Assembly (NCBI GenBank): GCA_955652345.1
Contig: CATPBV010000133.1
Span: forward strand, 1 to 20,688
Direction: 5' to 3'
Length of the DNA stretch: 20,688 nt
Origin: an uncultured Solirubrobacteraceae bacterium
GTDB taxonomy: Bacteria > Actinomycetota > Thermoleophilia > Solirubrobacterales > Solirubrobacteraceae
Positions 1 through 7,089 of this stretch are shown piece by piece; positions within the stretch are counted from its first letter, which is position 1; each line of letters starts with the position of its first letter. The position numbers were made by a program, and so were the translations under genes. The notes below the pieces were generated by a model, which did not search any database, was not told the origin of the DNA, and saw only the letters and a program-made list of their open reading frames with translations.

Positions 1-1353
1 ATTCCGCAAGGAGACCGGGGCGACGCACAGCGGGCGATCGCCGCCGCGCGTGACGCGGCCGACGGCTGGGCGCGTCTGACCGCGTTCGAGCGCGCGGCCA
101 AGATGCACGCGGTCGGCGACCTGATCGAGTCTCGCCGCGACGAGCTCGCCCGTACGCTCACGCTCGACCAGGGCAAGCCGCTGCGCGCCGAGGCGTTCGA
201 CGAAGTCGACGAGCTCGTCGAGTACTGGCGAATGGCAGCCGAGGACGCCAAGCGCCTCGGAGGCGAGCTGCCGAACTCGTTCTCGCCCGGCAAGCGCGTG
301 ATGCTGGTACGACGACCGCGCGGCGTGGTCGGAGTGATCAGTCCGTGGAACTGGCCGTACACGATGCCGGCCGAGCTGATCGCCCCCGCGCTCGCATGCG
401 GCAACACCGTGGTGTGGACGCCGGCTCCCTCGACCGCGCTGTGCGCGGTAGCGCTCGCGCAGTGCGTCGCCGACGCTGACCTGCCGCCTGGAGTGTTCAA
501 CCTCGTCACCGGGCCCGGCCCCGTGGTTGGCGACGAGATCGCCCGCAACCCCGGTACGGACGGCGTCGCGTTCATCGGCTCGACCACAACCGGTCGCTTG
601 GTCGGGCAGGCCGCCGCCGGCAAGGCGACGTTGCTCGAGATGGGCGGCAACGGACCGCTGGTGGCAATGGATGACGCGGACGTTGAGGCCGCCGTCGATG
701 CGACCTTGACCGCCTGCTACCTGTGCGCGGGTCAGAGCTGCACGGCAGGCGAGCGGATCCTCGTACACCGGGCCGTACAGGACGAGTTCATCGAGCTGCT
801 GGCGCGGCGGGTGACCGAGCGGATCCTGCTGGGCGACCCGTTCAACGACGCGACGACGATGGGTCCGGTCAACAACGAGCCCGTGGCTTCGAAGATGGAC
901 GAGCATGTCGAGGACGCGCTCGAGCGCGGCGCGAGCGTCGTCAGCGGAGGTTCCCGGGCGACCGGTTTTCCGACCTCCCTGTACTGGCAGCCGACCGTGC
1001 TAGCGAACGTCCCAGCCGACGCCCGCGTGGCGGTCGAGGAGACGTTCGGGCCGGTCGCGCCCGTGGTGTCGGTCGATTCGCTCGAGGACGCGATCTCGTT
1101 GACAAACGCATCGCCGTACGGCTTGCTCAGCGCGATCTTCACGGCGGACCTCGGCAAGGGGCTGGAGTTCGCCGACCGGGTCCACACCGGCTGGGTCAAC
1201 GTCAACGAGTCGAGCAACTACTGGGAGGCGCACCTCCCGTTCGGGGGCCGCGCCGGCACGGACAGCGGCATCGGCCGGGTCGGCGGACCCCACGTGATGC
1301 ACTCATTCACCGAGTTGCAGACGGTTGTCCTCACGCCGGCAGCTCCTCGCTGA
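1..1353 (+). CDS. Aldehyde dehydrogenase, 5' end cut by window
   Basis: This is an NAD(P)-dependent aldehyde dehydrogenase that oxidises an aldehyde to the acid in the cytosol; the substrate cannot be told. The frame is open from base 1 and the protein already reads as ALDH before the first ATG at 103, so the true start lies outside the window and only about 450 residues are visible. The ALDH landmarks occur in order: VISPWNWPY (about nt 334-360), the Rossmann stretch AFIGSTTTG, LEMGGNGP with the general-base Glu at nt 637-639, GQSCTAGER with the nucleophilic Cys at nt 739-741, EETFGPVAPV, and a C-terminal PFGG-x-GIGR region. The coenzyme-binding Lys usual in the KPSE-type motif is replaced by Thr (WTPAPS, nt 418-420). 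The gene ends 20 nt before a hairpin and 104 nt before ppx, so it is probably not part of the phosphate block. Confidence 0.93.
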   Translation: MPQGDRGDAQRAIAAARDAADGWARLTAFERAAKMHAVGDLIESRRDELARTLTLDQGKPLRAEAFDEVDELVEYWRMAAEDAKRLGGELPNSFSPGKRVMLVRRPRGVVGVISPWNWPYTMPAELIAPALACGNTVVWTPAPSTALCAVALAQCVADADLPPGVFNLVTGPGPVVGDEIARNPGTDGVAFIGSTTTGRLVGQAAAGKATLLEMGGNGPLVAMDDADVEAAVDATLTACYLCAGQSCTAGERILVHRAVQDEFIELLARRVTERILLGDPFNDATTMGPVNNEPVASKMDEHVEDALERGASVVSGGSRATGFPTSLYWQPTVLANVPADARVAVEETFGPVAPVVSVDSLEDAISLTNASPYGLLSAIFTADLGKGLEFADRVHTGWVNVNESSNYWEAHLPFGGRAGTDSGIGRVGGPHVMHSFTELQTVVLTPAAPR

Positions 1354-1372
1354 CCTACGCCATCCAGGGCGA

Positions 1373-1396
1373 CGGCGGGCCCGGGGCAGCCCGCCG
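1373..1396 (+). terminator. Hairpin after aldehyde dehydrogenase
   Basis: A perfect 8-bp inverted repeat (CGGCGGGC at 1373-1380, GCCCGCCG at 1389-1396) with an 8-nt loop starts 20 nt after the aldehyde dehydrogenase stop. There is no T-run after it, so it is at best an atypical terminator or an mRNA 3'-end stabiliser. GC-rich background makes chance hairpins more likely. Confidence 0.4.
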
Positions 1397-1457
1397 CCGG
1401 CACACACCGAGCCGGCTCCGGATCTGACCGTCCGCCGCGCCGCCGATCATCTGCGGC

Positions 1458-3023
1458 ATGAGCTGGCGTTCGACCCGCGCCGCCGCGCGCGCCGGCGAGC
1501 AGACGCGGCAGGTCGCAGTCATCGACCTGGGCTCGAACTCGTGGCGGCTCGTCGTGTTCATGTACGCGCCCGGGCAATGGTGGAAGCGCACCGACGAGCT
1601 GTATGAAACGGTCAGGATCGGAGCCGGACTCGAGGCATCCGGCGCGCTGACGGAACAGGCGATCACCCGTGCGCTCGAGACGCTCGTCGTATTCGAGCGG
1701 TTCTGTTCGGCGCACGCCCTTACTCCAAGCGACGTGCACGCTGTCGCCACAAGCGCGATCCGCGACGCCTCCAACCGCGACGACTTTCTCGCGCGCGCGC
1801 GCGCGGCCAGCGCGCTGAAGATCGAGGTCCTGTCCGAGGCCGAGGAGGCGCGCCTCGGCTACGTCGCCGCCGTCAACAGCTCGACCTTGACCGACGGCGC
1901 GGTGCTCGAGCTCGGCGGCGGCAGCATGCAGTTGGTCGAGGTTCGCGACCGCCGCGCCGGACGAATCGGCTCGTACGGCCTTGGAGCCGTCCGGCTCACC
2001 GAGCAGCTGCTCCCCGACGCCGGGCCGGCGGGGAAGAAGGACCTGGAACGGGTCAGGACCCGCGTTCGCGAGGTCCTTACCGGCGTGCCGTGGCTGGCCG
2101 AGGCGGGCGAGCGGCTCGTCGGGGTCGGGGGCGCCATCCGCAACCTCGCTGTGGCCGCCCAGCGCGAGACCGACCAGGTCGACATCGGTGTGCAGGGGTT
2201 CGTGATCACCGCCGAGGCGCTGGGCGATCTGGTGAAGCTGCTCGCGTCGCTGCCGGCGGATGAGCGCGGCGACGTGGCCGGCATCAAGCCCGGCCGCGGG
2301 GACATCATCCTTGCAGCGGCGCTGACGATCGAGACCGTGCTCGAGGTGGGCGGCTTCGGCGGGGTCGAGGTGACCGAGGCGGGGCTGCGCGAAGGGGTGT
2401 TCCTGACACGCGAGCTGCTGGCCGGCCGCGAGCCTCTGCTGCACGACGTTCGGGAGGCCGCAGTCCGAAACCTCGCGATGCAGTACGAGTCGGACATGGC
2501 GCACGTCGAGCACGTCGCCCGCCTGTCGCTGCAGATGTTCGACTCGCTCGTGGACGGCGGCCTGCTCGAGCCGGCGGGAGGAGAGCGGGAGCTGCTGTGG
2601 GCCGCGGCGATGCTCCACGACGTCGGCATGACGATCTCCTACGACGACCACCACAAGCACTCGCAGTATCTGATCGTCAGCGCAGAGCTTCCGGGCTTCG
2701 ATCCGCGTGAGCGCGCGCTGATCGCGCAGATCAGCCGCTACCACCGCAAGGGCGCGCCGAAGCTCGGCGAGATGACGCCGCTCGGCCGCGACGGAGACGA
2801 GGAGCTGCTCGAGCGGTGCTCGCTGGTGCTCCGACTGGCGGAGCACCTGGAGCGTGGACACGATGGCTCCGTCAGAGAGGCACGCCTTCGCCCCAACGGG
2901 CAGGGAGTCGATCTGCACCTGGAAGCCGCGGGGGACCTGACGCTTCCGCGGTGGAGCGTCGAGCGCTACGGCGACGACGAGATGTTCCAGCGCGTGTTCG
3001 GGCGGCGCCTGCTCGTCGGCTGA
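1458..3023 (+). CDS. ppx: Exopolyphosphatase / pppGpp phosphatase (Ppx/GppA) with C-terminal HD region
   Basis: A Ppx/GppA-family phosphatase of 521 residues, expected to remove terminal phosphates from polyphosphate and possibly pppGpp in the cytosol. The N-terminal ASKHA fold shows VIDLGSNSWRL (about 21-31), ATSAIRDASN (97-106), the acidic SEAEEARLGY (126-135) that holds the catalytic Glu region, ELGGGSMQLVEV (151-162) and GVGGAIRNLA (222-231). The C-terminal part has the HD-type run WAAAMLHDVGM (381-391) followed by HHKHSQYLI, as in long Ppx proteins. No clear ribosome binding site precedes the ATG at 1458; conserved residues begin near 19, so a slightly later start is possible. It contains a 16-nt alternating CG tract at 1790-1805. 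It is followed by sixA, ppk and pit on the same strand, supporting a polyphosphate role. Choice between Ppx and GppA activity is not decided by sequence alone. Confidence 0.93.
   Translation: MSWRSTRAAARAGEQTRQVAVIDLGSNSWRLVVFMYAPGQWWKRTDELYETVRIGAGLEASGALTEQAITRALETLVVFERFCSAHALTPSDVHAVATSAIRDASNRDDFLARARAASALKIEVLSEAEEARLGYVAAVNSSTLTDGAVLELGGGSMQLVEVRDRRAGRIGSYGLGAVRLTEQLLPDAGPAGKKDLERVRTRVREVLTGVPWLAEAGERLVGVGGAIRNLAVAAQRETDQVDIGVQGFVITAEALGDLVKLLASLPADERGDVAGIKPGRGDIILAAALTIETVLEVGGFGGVEVTEAGLREGVFLTRELLAGREPLLHDVREAAVRNLAMQYESDMAHVEHVARLSLQMFDSLVDGGLLEPAGGERELLWAAAMLHDVGMTISYDDHHKHSQYLIVSAELPGFDPRERALIAQISRYHRKGAPKLGEMTPLGRDGDEELLERCSLVLRLAEHLERGHDGSVREARLRPNGQGVDLHLEAAGDLTLPRWSVERYGDDEMFQRVFGRRLLVG
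1790..1805 (+). repeat. (CG)8 tract inside ppx
   Basis: Sixteen bases of strictly alternating C and G lie within the ppx coding frame, encoding an Ala/Arg stretch near residues 112-117. Such tracts can adopt Z-DNA and can be prone to slippage; whether either happens here is unknown. Confidence 0.9.
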
Positions 3024-3035
3024 CGCTCGGGCGAT

Positions 3036-3066
3036 CGCCTCACCACTGGCCCGCGCCTCACCACTG
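3036..3066 (+). promoter_or_regulatory. 13-bp direct repeat upstream of sixA-ppk
   Basis: The 13-mer CGCCTCACCACTG occurs twice, at 3036-3048 and 3054-3066 (18-bp period, 5-nt spacer), in the 78-nt gap between ppx and sixA. A possible -10 element TAGAGT lies at 3089-3094, 22 bp after the second copy and 7 bp before the sixA ATG. The CTCACC core resembles the GTTCACC unit of actinobacterial PHO boxes, but those repeat every 11 bp, so the assignment to phosphate control is inference. Confidence 0.45.
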
Positions 3067-3101
3067 CACCGCGAGCTTGCATCCGGCGTAGAGTTGAGGA
3101 C

Positions 3102-3548
3102 ATGCTCTGGTTTCTCCGACACGCAGAGGCCGCAGATGGCGGCCCCGACGACGAACGTCCGCTGACCGAGCGGGGAGTGCGCCAATCCCAGGCTGCGGGG
3201 CAGGGCCTGGCCCGGCTGGGCGTCCACATCGATGCCTGCCTAGCGAGCCCCAAGCTGCGCGCCGTCCAGACCGCACAGCTCGCCTGCGAGCCGCTTGGCG
3301 TAACCGTCACGATCGAGCCCGCGCTCGCGGGAGAGCCGTTCGACGTGCATGCGCTGACCGCCGGGCTTGGCGACGTCCTGCTGGTCGGTCACGACCCGTC
3401 GTTCTCGATGACGGTGCACGACATGACCGGCGCCCAGGCGCGGCTGCGAAAGGGCGGGCTTGCGGCGGTCGAGAAGGGCGAGCTGATCGTCCTGCTGCGT
3501 CCCCGCGAGCTCGAGGTCTTGGCGCGAATCGAGGAGATGGCGGCATGA
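3102..3548 (+). CDS. sixA: Phosphohistidine phosphatase SixA
   Basis: A 148-residue member of the histidine phosphatase (phosphoglycerate-mutase-like) superfamily, of SixA size. The N-terminus carries the RHG-type motif as FLRHAEA (residues 4-10), whose His is the phospho-acceptor; RAVQTAQL supplies the conserved arginine region, and LLVGHDPSF carries the second catalytic His. Known SixA proteins remove phosphate from phosphohistidine on signalling or PTS proteins. The ATG at 3102 has GAGGA only two bases upstream, an unusually short spacing; together with a possible -10 at 3089-3094, translation may be nearly leaderless. The stop overlaps the ppk start by 4 nt (ATGA), so the two are translationally coupled. 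Linkage to ppk, itself a phosphohistidine enzyme, suggests a role in phosphate or polyphosphate control, but the target is not shown. Confidence 0.92.
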   Translation: MLWFLRHAEAADGGPDDERPLTERGVRQSQAAGQGLARLGVHIDACLASPKLRAVQTAQLACEPLGVTVTIEPALAGEPFDVHALTAGLGDVLLVGHDPSFSMTVHDMTGAQARLRKGGLAAVEKGELIVLLRPRELEVLARIEEMAA

Positions 3549-5674
3549 CCGAGCAGTCCGTGCAGGTCCCGACGACCGATCGCACAGCTTCGGAAGCGAC
3601 CGCCGCGGTCGACCTCGCGGATCCGTCGCTGTATGTGAACCGCGAGCTCTCCTGGCTCGATTTCAACGACCGGGTCCTCCAGCTTGCCGAGGACGAGTCG
3701 CTGCCGCTGCTCGAGCGCGTCAAGTTCCTGGCGATCTTCGTCACGAACCTCGACGAGTTCTTCATGGTCCGCGTCGCCGGGGTACACGATCAGGTCGACG
3801 CGCGGATCGACGCTCGAGGACCGGATGGCCTGTCCCCGGTCCGGACGCTGAACGAGATCGCCGAGCGGGTCAGGCGACTCGATCACCGGCACGCTCGCCA
3901 GTTCACCGACGTCGTCAAGCCGGCCCTGGCGGACCGGGGGATCCGGATCATCACCTGCGACGAGGCCACCGGCTCGTCGAAGGCGATCGGCCGTCACTTC
4001 CGCGAGCAGATCTTCCCGGTACTGACGCCGCTCGCGATCGGTCCCGGCCGGCCCTTCCCGTACATCTCCAATCTGTCGCTGAGCCTGATCGTCCGCCTGT
4101 ACGACCCCGACCAGGACCACGACGCGTTTGCGCGCGTGAAGGTCCCCAAGGAGGTGCTGCCCCGGTTCGTGGAGATCTCGAAGGACACGTTCATCCCGCT
4201 GGAGGACGTGATCGCGCGGCACCTGGATGTCCTGTTCCCAGGCATGGAGATCATCAGCTACGACCTGTTCCGCGTGACGAGGGATGCCGACTTCGAGGTC
4301 TCCGACGAAGCCGACGACCTGCTCCAGGCGGTAGAGGACGAGCTCAGACGGCGGCGGTTCGGCGAGGTGGTCCGGCTCGAGGTGGGCGCCAGCATGGACC
4401 CGGCTCTGCGCGCTCGGCTGATCGAGTGGCTCGGGGTCGAGGAGGTGCAGGTCTACGACGTCGAAGGACTGCTGGACCTGAGCGATCTCTGGCAGATCGC
4501 CGAGGTCGAGGGATATCCCGAGCTACGCCAGACTCCGTGGACACCCCTGACCCATCCCGCGTTCGGAGCAGGACCCGGGAAGCGCGACCAGCAGCCCGAC
4601 GTGCTCGCGGCGATGCGCACCTCCGACGTGCTCGTGCACTACCCGTATCACTCCTTCTCGACGAGCGTCGAGCGGTTCGTCGCACAGGCCGTCGATGACC
4701 CCAACGTGCTCGCGATCAAGATGACCGTGTACCGAACCTCGGACGATTCGGCTCTGGTGCCGTCGCTGATCCAGGCCGCCGAACGCGGCAAGCAGGCGGT
4801 CTGCATGGTCGAGCTGAAGGCGCGATTCGACGAGCGGCTGAACATCCGCTGGTCGCGCGCTCTCGAGGAAGTCGGAGCCCACGTGGTGTACGGGATCCCG
4901 GGGCTGAAAACCCACGCCAAGGCGATCCTGGTGGTCCGCAAGGAGCGCGAGGGAGTTCGTCACTACCTGATGATCGGCACCGGCAACTTCCACGCCAAGA
5001 ACGCACGGCTGTACGACGACTTCGCGCTGTTCACGACCAACCCGGAGCTGGGCGAGGACGTCTCGAACATGTTCAACGCCCTCACCGGTTACGGTCACCC
5101 AGAGCGGCAGCAGAAGGTGTTGGTCGCGCCCGGTTTCATGCGCGATCCACTGATCGAGGAGATCGACCGCGTGATCGCCGCACACAAGGCGGGAGAGCCG
5201 GCGAGGATCGTGATGAAGATGAACTCGCTGGTCGACCAGCGGTGCATCGAGGCCCTCTACCGCGCCTCGCAGGCCGGGGTCCAGATCGACCTGAACGTCC
5301 GCGGGATCTGCTGCCTGATCCCGGGCGTACCCGGCGTCAGCGAGACGATCAACGTCGTCTCGATAGTGGGACGTTTCCTCGAGCATTCGCGGATCTACGC
5401 GTTCCGCCGCGGTGGCGAGCGGGTCTTCTACATGGGCTCCGCGGACCTGATGCCGCGGAATCTCGATACTCGCGTGGAGCTGCTGACACCGGTCGAGGAG
5501 CCCGAGCTCCAAGCCGAGCTCGAGGACACCCTGGAGCGGTGCCTGGCGGACGACACCAACGCATGGACGCTCGGGCCGGACGGGAAGTGGGTCCGGAGAG
5601 AAGGTGCCACCCGCAGCGTGCACCGCGAGCTGATGGAGCGGACGGTCGCGCAGGCGTCGACGCTGCTGAGCTGA
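3545..5674 (+). CDS. ppk: Polyphosphate kinase 1
   Basis: Polyphosphate kinase reversibly transfers the gamma-phosphate of ATP onto polyphosphate. At 709 residues it has the usual PPK1 length and four-domain order: N-terminal domain (about 28-130, with YVNRELSWLDFNDRVL and LDEFFMVRVAG), head domain, and two phospholipase-D-like C-terminal domains. The autophosphorylated His corresponds to His457 in GLKTHAKA; the second catalytic His is His614 in FLEHSRIY. MIGTGNFHAKNARLYDDFALF and MGSADLMPRNLDTRVELL are also classic PPK1 blocks. The ATG at 3545 overlaps the sixA stop (ATGA), and pit begins 20 nt after the stop, so sixA-ppk-pit look like a single transcript. No disruption or missing key residue is visible. 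Confidence 0.97.
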   Translation: MTEQSVQVPTTDRTASEATAAVDLADPSLYVNRELSWLDFNDRVLQLAEDESLPLLERVKFLAIFVTNLDEFFMVRVAGVHDQVDARIDARGPDGLSPVRTLNEIAERVRRLDHRHARQFTDVVKPALADRGIRIITCDEATGSSKAIGRHFREQIFPVLTPLAIGPGRPFPYISNLSLSLIVRLYDPDQDHDAFARVKVPKEVLPRFVEISKDTFIPLEDVIARHLDVLFPGMEIISYDLFRVTRDADFEVSDEADDLLQAVEDELRRRRFGEVVRLEVGASMDPALRARLIEWLGVEEVQVYDVEGLLDLSDLWQIAEVEGYPELRQTPWTPLTHPAFGAGPGKRDQQPDVLAAMRTSDVLVHYPYHSFSTSVERFVAQAVDDPNVLAIKMTVYRTSDDSALVPSLIQAAERGKQAVCMVELKARFDERLNIRWSRALEEVGAHVVYGIPGLKTHAKAILVVRKEREGVRHYLMIGTGNFHAKNARLYDDFALFTTNPELGEDVSNMFNALTGYGHPERQQKVLVAPGFMRDPLIEEIDRVIAAHKAGEPARIVMKMNSLVDQRCIEALYRASQAGVQIDLNVRGICCLIPGVPGVSETINVVSIVGRFLEHSRIYAFRRGGERVFYMGSADLMPRNLDTRVELLTPVEEPELQAELEDTLERCLADDTNAWTLGPDGKWVRREGATRSVHRELMERTVAQASTLLS

Positions 5675-5694
5675 GCCGACTCACGGGCGGCTAG

Positions 5695-6837
5695 ATGCAC
5701 AGCACCGTCCTGCTCGTCGTGGTTGTAATCACGGCGCTGGGATTCGACTTCACCAACGGCTTCCACGACACCGCCAACGTCGTCGCGTCGTCGATCTCCA
5801 CCCATGCGCTGACGCCGCGCGCTGCGATAGCCCTCGCCGCGGTGCTCAACTTCGCCGGCGCGTTCATCTCGCTGAAGGTCGCGGCGACGGTCGCGACCGG
5901 GATCATCGCCAGCTCGAAGATAACGGAGACGATCCTGTTCGCAGGGCTTGTGGGCGCGATCACTTGGAACCTGATCACCTGGTTCCACGGGCTCCCGTCG
6001 AGCTCCTCGCACGCGCTGATCGGCGGAGTGATCGGTGCGTTGCTTGCCGCCCTGGGAGGCGCCGGCGTGAAGGGCCAGGCTCTGATCGCAAAGGTGGTGG
6101 TGCCCGCGGTCCTCGCTCCCCTCCTTGCGCTTGTAGTGGCGGGATGCGCGATCGTCGCGATCTACCGAATCGTCGGAAACCGACGACCGGGGATCGTGAT
6201 CCGTGGCTTCAGGTTCGGGCAGGTGCTATCCGGCTCGATGCTCGCGCTCGCACACGGGACCAACGACGCGCAGAAGACGATGGGGGTGATCACGCTCGCG
6301 CTCGTGGCGCATGGAAGCATCAGCCCCGATCACTTCCACGTACCGACTTGGGTGATCGTGGCGGCCGCAGCCGCGATCGCGCTCGGGACCTACGCGGGGG
6401 GCTGGCGGATCATCCGCACGCTCGGAAGCAGGATCATCAAGATGGACCCCGCGCAGGGCTTTGCCGCCCAGGGAGTCGGCGCGGCCGTGATCCTGACCTC
6501 CTCGCACTTCGGCTACCCACTGTCGACGACCCACGTCATCTCCGGAGGCGTGATGGGCGCCGGCGCCGCCAAGCGCCTGTCGGCCGTGCGCTGGGGCGTC
6601 GCTGGGAACATCGCGACAGCGTGGGTCCTGACGCTCCCGGCCGCGGGCCTGTTCGGCGCCGGCGTGTACGGCCTGCAAGCGCTCCTCGGCGGCGGTCTGT
6701 TCGGCCCGCTCGTGACCTTCGCGCTCGCGCTCGGGCTGCTCGGCAGAGCGTTGCTCGCCCGGCACAATCGGCTTGCCCACGCTGCAGCATGGGCTCGCTC
6801 ATGCCGGGCGCGATCGTGGAGGTGGGGACGCTGCTGA
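5695..6837 (+). CDS. pit: PiT-family low-affinity phosphate permease
   Basis: An inner-membrane inorganic phosphate transporter (PiT family) driven by an ion gradient. The 380-residue protein is strongly hydrophobic with roughly ten membrane segments and carries the duplicated PiT signatures: GFDFTNGFHDTANVVA near residues 16-31 and LAHGTNDAQKTMGVITLAL in the second half. Two further blocks match the family, WFHGLPSSSSHALIGG and YPLSTTHVISGGVMG. It starts with ATG 20 nt after ppk, so it is probably co-transcribed and supplies phosphate for polyphosphate synthesis. The last dozen residues are rich in Arg, Trp and Cys and unlike the rest; they lie where the next small gene overlaps in another frame, so they are likely an unconstrained tail. 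Confidence 0.95.
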   Translation: MHSTVLLVVVVITALGFDFTNGFHDTANVVASSISTHALTPRAAIALAAVLNFAGAFISLKVAATVATGIIASSKITETILFAGLVGAITWNLITWFHGLPSSSSHALIGGVIGALLAALGGAGVKGQALIAKVVVPAVLAPLLALVVAGCAIVAIYRIVGNRRPGIVIRGFRFGQVLSGSMLALAHGTNDAQKTMGVITLALVAHGSISPDHFHVPTWVIVAAAAAIALGTYAGGWRIIRTLGSRIIKMDPAQGFAAQGVGAAVILTSSHFGYPLSTTHVISGGVMGAGAAKRLSAVRWGVAGNIATAWVLTLPAAGLFGAGVYGLQALLGGGLFGPLVTFALALGLLGRALLARHNRLAHAAAWARSCRARSWRWGRC

Positions 6838-7040
6838 AGGTCGTCCTCTACTCGCTCGCCCTCGGTCTGGGCATCGCTGTGGTGTTCGCCGTCGGCGTCT
6901 CGAGCGCGAACGGGCTGATGGACGCGCTGCGCGAGCGGCGGACGCTCGCCGGAGCGGCATGGGCGGTGCTGGCAGTCGCCTGCATGAGCGGCGTCCTGGC
7001 GGCGGTCGTGCTCGGGATCTTCGTGATGGCGCGGAAGTAG
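6789..7040 (+). CDS. Small two-helix membrane protein overlapping pit
   Basis: I do not recognise this family. The frame encodes 83 residues from ATG 6789 (79 from ATG 6801) and ends at TAG 7038-7040. It overlaps the 3' end of pit by 49 nt (or 37 nt) in a different frame. Two hydrophobic segments are plain: VVLYSLALGLGIAVVFAVGV near residues 17-36 and WAVLAVACMSGVLAAVVLGI near 59-78, separated by a charged loop containing ALRERRT. The two-helix hairpin with an Arg-rich loop suggests a small membrane protein, perhaps an accessory to the phosphate permease by position. It is real rather than a shadow because hydrophobic composition continues well beyond the pit stop where no other gene lies. 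The start is uncertain, as neither ATG has a clear ribosome binding site. Confidence 0.72.
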   Translation: MGSLMPGAIVEVGTLLKVVLYSLALGLGIAVVFAVGVSSANGLMDALRERRTLAGAAWAVLAVACMSGVLAAVVLGIFVMARK

Positions 7041-7089
7041 CACTCACTCCCACACGTCCCCAGGTTTTGCGTGGGATGATGTCCGTGAG

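Noticed and set aside
1218..3227. A 669-codon open frame on the minus strand opposite ppx and sixA
   Set aside because: It lies antisense to two well-recognised genes, its protein is low-complexity and Arg/Ala/Asp/Val-rich with no recognisable family, and such mirror frames are expected at this GC content.
5964..6788. Upstream part of the open frame that contains the small membrane protein
   Set aside because: It is an out-of-frame shadow of pit, Arg-rich and non-hydrophobic; only the part from 6789 has membrane segments.
6800..6837. Arg/Trp/Cys-rich tail of the PiT permease as a possible frameshift
   Set aside because: The family core is complete before the tail, and the tail coincides with the overlapping start of the next gene, which explains the odd composition without an error.
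7048..7076. Weak inverted repeat TCCCAC...GTGGGA upstream of the serine hydrolase
   Set aside because: Only six base pairs with a long loop; not distinguishable from chance and not at a clear promoter or terminator position.
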